Shown: positions 1 through 4,952, counted from the stretch's first letter. The stretch is 5,193 nucleotides of DNA from Erysipelotrichaceae bacterium (GCA_900759455.1 CAAEVI010000169.1:1-5193), one strand, 5' to 3'. Made by a program: numbers and translations. Notes: generated by a model not told the origin, from the letters alone.

Positions 1-32
1 CAGAATATAAACAGAATAAAATTTACCAGAAT

Positions 33-84
33 AAAAAAAAGACAAAGCGCACTGTGAATTTAAGTTTTCAAAGTGCACTTTGTC
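33..84 (-). terminator. Intrinsic terminator of dnaN
   Basis: Read on the minus strand, 84-72 (GACAAAGTGCACT) pairs with 53-41 (AGTGCGCTTTGTC) over 13 base pairs. The only irregularity is one G-U wobble (position 77 with 48). The loop is 18 nt and the stem is followed at once by eight U residues (plus-strand A's at 33-40). The stem starts about 54 nt past the dnaN stop codon, as expected for its 3' end. The wobble favours the minus-strand RNA; on the plus strand the same position is an A-C mismatch and no T-run follows. The terminator implies that the dnaA-dnaN transcript ends here and does not run into the next gene. Confidence 0.9.
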
Positions 85-137
85 AACAATCTGAGACACT
101 TTTTCCGTGAAAAAATGTCTTTGATCTTCTCTTCAAA

Positions 138-1256
138 CTATGCGTATGTACGAAGCGGAACGACAAGCATCAGCACGCTGTCATCACCTTCGGTATGAAT
201 GGTGAACGGCTTCATCTCTCCGCAGAGATGGAATACGATTTCTCCCTGCTTCAATGCTTTTAATGCTTCAAACACATAACGTCCGTTGCAGCTGACAGTC
301 AGACGGTTTCCCTGGAACTGGGCATTCGATAAAACTTCCAGAGAAGAACCTACTTCCGCAGAGCTGGATGACAGGACACATTCGTTTTCATCCAGTGTGA
401 ACTTTATAATATAAACACCGTCATTCTTAATGAAGCTGGCACGGTCAATCGCATTCAGCAGCTCCTTGGAGTCAATGCGCAGTTCATAACTGTAATCCGA
501 AGGAATCAAACGATTCGTTTCCGGATATGCTCCATCGATCAAACGTGTCTGAATGATCGTATGATCAATGTGGAACTGAGCTTTTTTATTATCGACATAT
601 AATGTAACGGTTTCTTCATCACCGATACTCTTTAATACTTCCTGAAGACTTTTAGAAGGAATCGTGATATTGAAAGACAAAGAATCCTTGATATCCACTG
701 TTTTCTTTGCAAGGCGATAAGAATCGGTTGCTACACACTGCAGCTGTTGGTCATGACATGAAAAGTTGACTCCTGTCAAGACCGGACGTGTTTCTCTGTC
801 ACTCGTCGCAAAACAAGTCTGTGTGATGATTTCTTTCAATACTTCGGAAGAGATATCGAATGTTTCTCTTGGCTGCGTAAAATCAATGGCAGGATAATCC
901 GTCGATTTGATACCGTTGATCTTAAATTGAGAATTTGTTCCCGAGATACGGGTAAGTGTATCATCCAAAACTTCAATTTCGATAATATCACCTTCGATCT
1001 TACGAACAATTTCAAGAATATATTTAGCTTCGATGACTATGCTGCCCATGTCATTGATCTGCAGTTTGTTTTCTTCGTCAGGCAGGATCGTGGAACGAAT
1101 CGAAATATCGGAATCACTTCCGGTAAGAACGATGCTTGTTTCACTGACATCTATTTTGACTCCTGAAAAAGCAGGAAGCGGTGAAAAAACAGAAATAGCT
1201 CTTGCGACTACGGAGAGTTTTTCATAAAAATAACGCTTACTGATAGTAAAGTTCAT
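138..1256 (-). CDS. dnaN: DNA polymerase III subunit beta (sliding clamp)
   Basis: This 372-residue protein has the usual length for a bacterial beta clamp, the ring-forming dimer that tethers DNA polymerase III and other repair and replication partners to DNA. Family signatures are present. The N-terminus reads MNFTISKRYFYEKL, followed by a SPLPAFSGVKI segment at about 25-35. RPVLTGV (157-163) and ATDSYRLA (176-183) mark the middle domain, DGAYPETNRLIP (241-252) follows, and the protein ends in VPLRTYA, the conserved C-terminal strand that helps form the peptide-binding pocket. Three clamp domains of about 120 residues each fit the length. The ATG at 1256 is preceded on the minus strand by AGGAGG (1265-1270) at 8 nt spacing, which fixes the start. 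It lies 159 bp downstream of dnaA in the same direction, probably in one operon, and a strong terminator follows it. Confidence 0.97.
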   Translation of the reverse strand: MNFTISKRYFYEKLSVVARAISVFSPLPAFSGVKIDVSETSIVLTGSDSDISIRSTILPDEENKLQINDMGSIVIEAKYILEIVRKIEGDIIEIEVLDDTLTRISGTNSQFKINGIKSTDYPAIDFTQPRETFDISSEVLKEIITQTCFATSDRETRPVLTGVNFSCHDQQLQCVATDSYRLAKKTVDIKDSLSFNITIPSKSLQEVLKSIGDEETVTLYVDNKKAQFHIDHTIIQTRLIDGAYPETNRLIPSDYSYELRIDSKELLNAIDRASFIKNDGVYIIKFTLDENECVLSSSSAEVGSSLEVLSNAQFQGNRLTVSCNGRYVFEALKALKQGEIVFHLCGEMKPFTIHTEGDDSVLMLVVPLRTYA

Positions 1257-1270
1257 GATTTGATCCTCCT

Positions 1271-1311
1271 GTATATATATTTATACTTTAATATAATAAC
1301 AATAATAAGAG
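1271..1311. other. Candidate DNA unwinding element with DnaA-trio-like triplets
   Basis: This almost pure A+T stretch lies between the dnaN ribosome site and the first DnaA-box-like site of the spacer. Directly beside the box at 1312-1320, after a GAG triplet (1309-1311), the plus strand carries in-phase triplets TAA TAA CAA TAA TAA (1294-1308). Read 3' to 5' away from the box these are AAT AAT AAC AAT AAT, matching the DnaA-trio (3'-[G/A]AT-5') described for the B. subtilis basal unwinding system, which also lies in the dnaA-dnaN spacer. The triplet phase, position and box orientation are seen directly; melting at this site is inference. The stretch also encodes the 5' leader of dnaN. Confidence 0.68.
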
Positions 1312-1415
1312 TGTGGAAAACAGTGGAAAACCTGACAAAAGCTTTAATTTTCAGGCAAAATCCATGAAATTTCCTGTTGAAAAGCTGTGGAAAGACGGTG
1401 GATAACTGTGGAAAA
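1312..1415 (-). other. DnaA-box cluster in the dnaA-dnaN spacer (incC-like half of oriC)
   Basis: Six DnaA-box-like 9-mers lie in the same orientation, written here on the plus strand against TGTGGATAA. They are TGTGGAAAA at 1312-1320 (8/9), AGTGGAAAA at 1322-1330 (7/9), TGTTGAAAA at 1375-1383 (7/9), TGTGGAAAG at 1386-1394 (7/9), GGTGGATAA at 1397-1405 (8/9) and TGTGGAAAA at 1407-1415 (8/9). The last abuts the dnaA stop codon. Neighbouring boxes start 10-11 bp apart, close to one helical turn, within the pairs 1312/1322, 1375/1386, 1386/1397 and 1397/1407. A run of co-oriented boxes beside an AT-rich triplet element is what a DnaA filament-loading site should look like. Confidence 0.75.
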
Positions 1416-2783
1416 CTATTGAATTCCCAGTTTGGTCTCGATCTGCTGGACTGCTGTTTTGAACAGTGAATCCTTTTTGATCATTGTCTTTGCTTTTTCA
1501 TATGATGACATGATCGTGGAATGATCGCGATTGCCGAATTCCATTCCTATTTTTACAAAAGGAATCTGCAAATGCTTGCGGCATAAATAAACTGCGATAT
1601 GCCGGGCATTGGCAATCTGTTTGGTCCTTGACTTTGATTCGATCTGTCCTCTTGTCAATCCATAGTATTCGCAAACGACATTCTTAATTTTCAGCACGGT
1701 CAATTCATCACTTTGCATGATGATCGGTTCATCTTCAAAAACACTTTGTGCAAATTTCAGGTCGATGATGCCCGGATTATCGAGAATCGCCTTAAAAAAC
1801 AGCTCATTCAGCGAACCTTCCAGCTTGCGGACATCACTGGAGAATTTTGTTGCGATGAAATCAAGCACATCGTCCTCGACGATGATTGCCTCATCTCTTC
1901 CTTCGATTTTCTTTTTCAAAATGGCTTTGGCCGTTTCGAATTCCGGAGAACCCACGCGAACTTTCAAACCGCTCAAAAAGCGTGAAATCAAACGATTTTC
2001 GATTCCTTTCAGTTCGCTTGGATGAATATCACTGGTAATAATGATCTGTTTATTGGCCGATATCAGTTTATTGTATAAATTAAAGAAAATCTCCTGCGAT
2101 GCGGACTGTTTCATACGCTGAATATCATCAATCAGCAGAAAATCACACTGCATGAATCGTTCTTTTATGTCTTCAACGCTGTTTCCGTGTACATTTTTAG
2201 CCCTCATGGCATCGATCAGCAAAGTGACGATATCTTCACTGTATATGTAAATGACTTTATCTTCCGGCCGGTTTTCTTTGAGATAGTTGCCGATGGCATG
2301 CAGCAGATGCGTCTTTCCCAGTCCGGAATTACCGTAAATCATCAACGGGTTGTTGAACTGTCCCGGATAATTACAGCACGCAATGGCCGCTGCATATGCT
2401 TCCCTGTTGCTTTTGCCGACAACAAAATTGTCGAATGTATACAGTTTATTGAATCTGTCTTGAAATAAAGAATCGCTCCGTTTATTGATGGCTGCGGTAG
2501 GCATCAGCTTTTCCACATCTTTCTGCAATATGATCTGCAGGCTGTAATCCGCTCCGGCAGCTTCTGCAAAGCAGCTGCGCCAGCGATCAAGATTTCCCGA
2601 AATAATAGAGCTTGATACATTGTTCGGAACGGCAATCAGAGCCAGATCATCGCTGATGCGATACAGATAGGAGGGTTCAATATAGGTCTTATAAATGGCA
2701 TCATCGTAAAGATTGCTGGCCTTGATCAATTGTAAGGTCGTGCTCCATAATTCCTGATATTTTTTTTCCTCTTGGCTGTTCAT
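1416..2783 (-). CDS. dnaA: Chromosomal replication initiator protein DnaA
   Basis: This 455-residue AAA+ ATPase binds DnaA boxes, opens oriC and recruits the helicase. An N-terminal helicase and self-interaction domain (about 1-85) is joined by a short linker (about 86-112) to the AAA+ core, which begins near YTFDNFVVGKSN. The core has Walker A GNSGLGKT (151-158), Walker B FLLIDD (215-220), sensor 1 IIITSD (247-252), a box VII arginine finger in RLISRF (R268) and sensor 2 DVRKLEGSLN (317-326). The C-terminal DNA-binding domain carries SRTKQIANARHIAVYLCR (385-402) and the signature GNRDHST (417-423), where most family members have GGRDHST. The ATG at 2783 has AAAGGAGG on the minus strand (2789-2796) at 5 nt spacing. 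The promoter lies just upstream with a DnaA-box-like site against its -35, so autoregulation is likely. dnaN follows in the same direction. Confidence 0.98.
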   Translation of the reverse strand: MNSQEEKKYQELWSTTLQLIKASNLYDDAIYKTYIEPSYLYRISDDLALIAVPNNVSSSIISGNLDRWRSCFAEAAGADYSLQIILQKDVEKLMPTAAINKRSDSLFQDRFNKLYTFDNFVVGKSNREAYAAAIACCNYPGQFNNPLMIYGNSGLGKTHLLHAIGNYLKENRPEDKVIYIYSEDIVTLLIDAMRAKNVHGNSVEDIKERFMQCDFLLIDDIQRMKQSASQEIFFNLYNKLISANKQIIITSDIHPSELKGIENRLISRFLSGLKVRVGSPEFETAKAILKKKIEGRDEAIIVEDDVLDFIATKFSSDVRKLEGSLNELFFKAILDNPGIIDLKFAQSVFEDEPIIMQSDELTVLKIKNVVCEYYGLTRGQIESKSRTKQIANARHIAVYLCRKHLQIPFVKIGMEFGNRDHSTIMSSYEKAKTMIKKDSLFKTAVQQIETKLGIQ

Positions 2784-2801
2784 GACACCCTCCTTTCTAT
2801 C

Positions 2802-2830
2802 TTTTACATTCTACTATAATTCATGTAAAA
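2802..2830. repeat. 8-bp inverted repeat framing the dnaA -10 box
   Basis: TTTTACAT (2802-2809) and ATGTAAAA (2823-2830) are perfect inverted arms separated by 13 bp. The predicted dnaA -10 hexamer (2813-2818) lies inside the spacer. The geometry is that of a dimeric repressor site; no regulator is identified. If transcribed, only one arm would lie downstream of the expected start, so an RNA hairpin is less likely than a DNA site. Confidence 0.45.
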
Positions 2831-2842
2831 ATACTATTCCAA
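2813..2842 (-). promoter_or_regulatory. Predicted dnaA promoter
   Basis: On the minus strand, TTGGAA (plus 2837-2842) serves as -35 and TATAGT (plus 2813-2818) as -10, with an 18-bp spacer. Each differs from the sigma-A consensus, by two bases and one base respectively. Transcription would begin about 20-25 nt upstream of the dnaA ATG, leaving room for the ribosome site. A DnaA-box-like 9-mer (2846-2854) lies 3 bp upstream of the -35, well placed for autoregulation by DnaA. Confidence 0.6.
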
Positions 2843-2995
2843 CTTTGTGGAAATCTTTATGACGCAAAATCAATATATTAAGTTTTCCACCGGAAAACAG
2901 TGGATAAAAGACGTTGATCATAGGCTTTTTTTATTTTGTCCACATTTTTCCACATGGAAAAAACGTGGAAATCCACCATGTTGATAAGTCAAAAT

Positions 2996-3013
2996 GTGGA
3001 AAAGTGGATAAAA
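2996..3013 (+). repeat. Tandem-box direct repeat, copy 1
   Basis: The 18-mer GTGGAAAAGTGGATAAAA holds the overlapping boxes of 2995-3003 and 3003-3011. It recurs exactly 112 bp downstream at 3108-3125, and in both copies it runs on into A-rich sequence and CCA. It looks like a duplicated DnaA-binding module inside oriC. Confidence 0.8.
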
Positions 3014-3107
3014 CCAAGCCTCATTTCCAATGTCTGTGTAAATCTTGTGGATAAAATAATGCGATAAACATAATGTTTTATACAGTTTTCAACACTTTCC
3101 ACAAATG

Positions 3108-3125
3108 GTGGAAAAGTGGATAAAA
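3108..3125 (+). repeat. Tandem-box direct repeat, copy 2
   Basis: This is the second exact copy of the 18-mer at 2996-3013, carrying boxes 3107-3115 and 3115-3123. In both copies the two boxes start 8 bp apart and share one base. That is tighter than a helical turn, so both may not be fully occupied together, or the pair may act as one composite site. Confidence 0.8.
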
Positions 3126-3247
3126 ACCATTGTGTATAAGTTGTGGAAAATACGAAAGCAGATGCGGAAAAAAGACAGTTATACGGAAGTTTTCCACATT
3201 CAGTGTCTTTTGACTCAATTTTTATGTGGAAACTGTTAAAGATTGAA

Positions 3248-3276
3248 TTGACAAAGTGAATGACGTATTTTACTAT
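3248..3276 (+). promoter_or_regulatory. Predicted promoter of the fluoride-riboswitch transcript
   Basis: A perfect -35 TTGACA (3248-3253) and a -10 TACTAT (3271-3276, 4/6) are separated by exactly 17 bp. The expected start at about 3282-3284 coincides with the first base of the riboswitch P1 helix, which strongly supports both calls. The last oriC box (3225-3233) ends 14 bp upstream of the -35. Confidence 0.75.
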
Positions 3277-3283
3277 TTTTACT

Positions 3284-3340
3284 GGGAATGAAGTTCTCCC
3301 TTGGTAATGAACCAGAATTGCTCGTATGCTGATGACTTCT
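3284..3340 (+). promoter_or_regulatory. Fluoride riboswitch aptamer (crcB motif)
   Basis: The leader RNA folds as the crcB/fluoride motif. P1 is GGGA (3284-3287) with UCCC (3297-3300), closing a loop AUGAAGUUC that keeps the family's AUG and UUC positions. The 3' part reads GCUGAUGACUUCUG (3328-3341), matching the family's GCUGAUG-n4-5-UAC-like end. The diagnostic pseudoknot is present: GAAGU (3290-3294) pairs with ACUUC (3335-3339) over five base pairs. Between them are a small hairpin UGGU-AAUGA-ACCA (3302-3314) and a weak P3, possibly GAAU (3315-3318) with AUGC (3326-3329) across an A-G mismatch. The weak P3 is the least typical part. Fluoride binding should hold the 3' strand in the aptamer and so block the overlapping terminator, turning the downstream fluoride exporter on. 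The alignment is from memory, not from a covariance search. Confidence 0.87.
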
Positions 3341-3370
3341 GTTGTTAAGGGGTCATCAGCTTTTCTTTTT
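3328..3370 (+). terminator. Riboswitch expression platform: intrinsic terminator
   Basis: GCUGAUGACUUCU (3328-3340) pairs with AGGGGUCAUCAGC (3348-3360) over 13 base pairs, including two G-U wobbles, around a 7-nt loop. UUUUCUUUUU (3361-3370) follows. The 5' arm is the conserved 3' segment of the fluoride aptamer, including its pseudoknot strand 3335-3339, so aptamer and terminator are mutually exclusive. It ends 15 bp before the antiporter start codon. Confidence 0.92.
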
Positions 3371-3385
3371 ACGGGGGTATGCAAA

Positions 3386-4624
3386 ATGTTTGAAAATCTA
3401 TGGAAACACATTACAAAAACGTATGCGCAACAGATTTGTCTTGGTTTGGCGGCACTGCCAATCGGTGTCATTGTGGGAATGATCGATGCAGTATTTGGTC
3501 AGACACTGTTGAAAATAACTGCGTTTCGTCAGCTTTATCCGTTGTATCTGATTCCGTTTCTTCCTTTAGCCGGAGTATTGATCGTATATTGTTATCAGCG
3601 TTTCGGTAAAAACAGCAGCAAAGGCATGAATCTGATCTTTGAAGTTGGACACGGTGATGAAGAAGTAATTCCGATGCGTCTGATTCCTTTTGTGATATCA
3701 GGAACATGGATCACACATTTATTTGGAGGAAGTGCCGGTCGTGAGGGGGTCGCTGTACAGATCGGTGCAACGTTCTCACATTGGGTCGGAAGACATATCC
3801 CGATGAAAAACGCACCGAAGATATTTCTGGTCGCAGGTATGGCGGCCGGTTTTGCCGGTTTGTTTCAAACACCGATTGCGGCCGTACTATTTGCCTTGGA
3901 AGTACTGGTAGCAAGTGAAATTCGCTATGATGCCCTGTTCCCTGCTCTGATTGCCTCTTTTGCCGCAAGCATGACATCCGGATGGATGGGGCTTGAAAAG
4001 TTCACATATGCACTGAGTGATACGATGACACTTGATCTTGTGATGATGATCAAGCTGCTTGCGGCCGGAGCCGTATTTGGGATCGTCGGCGGTGCGTTTG
4101 CCTGGTCATTAAAAAAAGCAAAGGAAATATTTGCCGCCCGCTTTGTCAATCCGCTGATTCGTATCGCTGTTATTGCAATCTGTCTCAGTATTTTATTTAT
4201 CCTTCTTGATCAGGGAAGATATTCCGGTCTGGGAACAAATCTGATCGACTTTAGTTTTCACGGCGGCATGATTTATTCCTGGGACTGGATCTTGAAATTT
4301 GCCCTGACAGTGATCACGCTGGCAGCCGGTTTTCAGGGCGGTGAAGTTACACCGCTGTTTTCCATCGGTGCTTCTCTGGGAGTCGTGATCGCATCTTTTT
4401 TCCATCTTCCGGTTGCCTTTATGGCAGCTTTGGGATATGCGGCTGTTTTCGGCGGTGCCACAAATACATTTTTTGCGCCGATGCTGATCGGTGCAGAAGT
4501 ATTCGGATTTGCCTATCTGCCCTATTTCTTTGTCGTATGCGCCGCAGCGTATGTGTTCAATATGAATAAATCCATTTATTCTCTGCAGAAAGTAAAGAAA
4601 CTGCATGATGATGACAATGAATAA
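3386..4624 (+). CDS. clcF: CLC-F type fluoride/proton antiporter
   Basis: This 412-residue multi-spanning membrane protein of the CLC superfamily is predicted to export fluoride in exchange for protons. The gate motif GREGV (118-122, gating Glu120) sits after GGSAG, and GLFQTPIAAVLFALEVL (158-174) follows. The second signature GGEVTPLF (318-325) is the CLC-F form, replacing GxFxP of chloride CLCs. GATNT (357-361) lies near the C-terminus, and there is no CBS domain. From memory, the Enterococcus casseliflavus antiporter uses Met79, Glu118, Glu318, Thr320 and Tyr396; with this start, Met81, Glu120, Glu320, Thr322 and Tyr398 fit at a constant +2 offset. The open frame extends to an ATG at 3326, but that codon lies inside the riboswitch and the extension would be read through the terminator. 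The start at 3386 has a G-rich site GGGGGT (3373-3378) at 7 nt. It is controlled by the fluoride riboswitch. No good terminator follows. Confidence 0.92.
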   Translation: MFENLWKHITKTYAQQICLGLAALPIGVIVGMIDAVFGQTLLKITAFRQLYPLYLIPFLPLAGVLIVYCYQRFGKNSSKGMNLIFEVGHGDEEVIPMRLIPFVISGTWITHLFGGSAGREGVAVQIGATFSHWVGRHIPMKNAPKIFLVAGMAAGFAGLFQTPIAAVLFALEVLVASEIRYDALFPALIASFAASMTSGWMGLEKFTYALSDTMTLDLVMMIKLLAAGAVFGIVGGAFAWSLKKAKEIFAARFVNPLIRIAVIAICLSILFILLDQGRYSGLGTNLIDFSFHGGMIYSWDWILKFALTVITLAAGFQGGEVTPLFSIGASLGVVIASFFHLPVAFMAALGYAAVFGGATNTFFAPMLIGAEVFGFAYLPYFFVVCAAAYVFNMNKSIYSLQKVKKLHDDDNE

Positions 4625-4683
4625 AATTACGGGATAAGGATAATTTTTCGACGGTTTCTTTTATTATAGATCCTAGTTTATTA

Positions 4684-4712
4684 TTGACTTTTGCCTATAG
4701 ATTATGTATAAT
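4684..4712 (+). promoter_or_regulatory. Predicted promoter of rpmH-rnpA
   Basis: TTGACT (4684-4689, 5/6) and a perfect TATAAT (4707-4712) are separated by 17 bp, with a start expected at about 4719. It is the strongest-looking promoter in the window, as expected for a ribosomal protein gene. The leader would be about 50 nt. Confidence 0.85.
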
Positions 4713-4715
4713 TTG

Positions 4716-4728
4716 TGAGCAATGCTCA
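4716..4728 (+). repeat. Small inverted repeat at the predicted rpmH mRNA 5' end
   Basis: TGAGC (4716-4720), AAT, GCTCA (4724-4728) form a perfect 5-bp arm pair with a 3-nt loop, overlapping the expected transcription start. If the start lies at or before 4716, the mRNA would begin in a small hairpin, which can slow 5' decay. If it starts later, only part of the hairpin is transcribed. Confidence 0.4.
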
Positions 4729-4769
4729 AAAATGTGTAAAAAAATAAAGAAATCGGAGGTGTCTCAATT

Positions 4770-4904
4770 ATGAAAAGAACATATCAGCCGAGCAAAAGAA
4801 AACACCAGAAGACACATGGGTTCAGAGCCCGTATGGCTACTGTAGGAGGACGTAAGGTTTTAGCACGTCGCCGTAAAAAAGGTAGAAAAGTGTTATCAGC
4901 TTAA
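4770..4904 (+). CDS. rpmH: Large ribosomal subunit protein bL34
   Basis: This 44-residue, very basic protein reads MKRTYQPSKRKHQKTHGFRA and ends in GRKVLSA, a full-length and highly typical L34. It binds 23S rRNA in the large ribosomal subunit. The family core is intact: KRTYQPSKRK (2-11), HGFRARMAT (16-24) and GGRKVLARRRKKGR (26-39). The ATG at 4770 has CGGAGGTG (GGAGGT at 4755-4760) at 9 nt spacing. It has its own strong promoter and lies directly upstream of rnpA, the conserved pairing in bacteria. In most Bacillota it faces dnaA across oriC; here the fluoride antiporter gene lies between. Confidence 0.98.
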   Translation: MKRTYQPSKRKHQKTHGFRARMATVGGRKVLARRRKKGRKVLSA

Positions 4905-4929
4905 AAATCACCTGCGGGTGATTTTTTTT
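4903..4929 (+). terminator. Terminator or attenuator between rpmH and rnpA
   Basis: AAAAATCACC (4903-4912) pairs with GGTGATTTTT (4917-4926) across a TGCG tetraloop, and the T-run continues to 4929. The GC core is only six base pairs (ATCACC/GGTGAT) and the outer part is A-U. The 5' arm begins inside the rpmH stop codon (4902-4904), so a ribosome terminating on rpmH would cover it. No clear promoter lies between it and rnpA, so it probably acts as partial attenuation that gives more L34 than RnpA. Confidence 0.8.
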
Positions 4930-4952
4930 GAATGTAAAGAAGAGGTGCTTAT

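Larger units (their letters stand above)
2846..3233. other. oriC: Replication origin oriC, main DnaA-box array
   Basis: The stretch is non-coding, AT-rich and packed with DnaA boxes: 16 sites match TGTGGATAA (or TTATCCACA) at 7 or more of 9 positions. The one perfect box is 3046-3054. Sites at 8/9 start at 2899, 2936, 2946, 2995, 3003, 3115, 3131, 3142 and 3190. Sites at 7/9 start at 2846, 2883, 3086, 3095, 3107 and 3225. Both orientations occur: 2883, 2936, 2946, 3086, 3095 and 3190 read TTNTCCACA-like on the plus strand and the rest read the other way. The array lies directly upstream of dnaA, between divergent gene blocks, the standard site of a Bacillota origin. An open frame on the minus strand over part of it (2989-3471) is spurious. 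Confidence 0.93.

Noticed and set aside
927..1227. Plus-strand open frames inside dnaN
   Set aside because: They are antisense to dnaN and show no protein family features.
1271..1300. Separate dnaN promoter (TTGTTA, 17 bp, TATATA on the minus strand)
   Set aside because: The start would fall on or within the dnaN ribosome site, and the match arises easily in such AT-rich DNA.
1331..1355. CCTGA/TCAGG inverted repeat between box groups in the dnaA-dnaN spacer
   Set aside because: The arms are only 5 bp with a 15-bp spacer, too weak to call a terminator or operator.
1713..2468. Plus-strand open frames inside dnaA
   Set aside because: They are antisense to the conserved AAA+ and DNA-binding regions of dnaA, with no ribosome sites or recognisable motifs.
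3066..3078. AAACAT-A-ATGTTT palindrome in oriC
   Set aside because: It is short and A+T-rich, and likely by chance in this composition.
2846..3233. CRISPR-like array
   Set aside because: The short repeats are irregularly spaced, occur on both strands and match the DnaA box, so they are origin sites.
3326..3385. Longer N-terminus for the antiporter starting at ATG 3326
   Set aside because: The codon lies in the riboswitch and the extension would be encoded by the terminator hairpin; the start at 3386 fits the family length and residue numbering better.
2989..3471. A 160-codon open frame on the minus strand across oriC
   Set aside because: It runs through the DnaA-box array, the fluoride riboswitch and the antiporter start, has no recognisable domain, and its composition follows the repeated box sequence.
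4193..4606. A 137-codon minus-strand open frame
   Set aside because: It lies wholly within the antiporter gene, is antisense to its membrane segments, and shows no family features.
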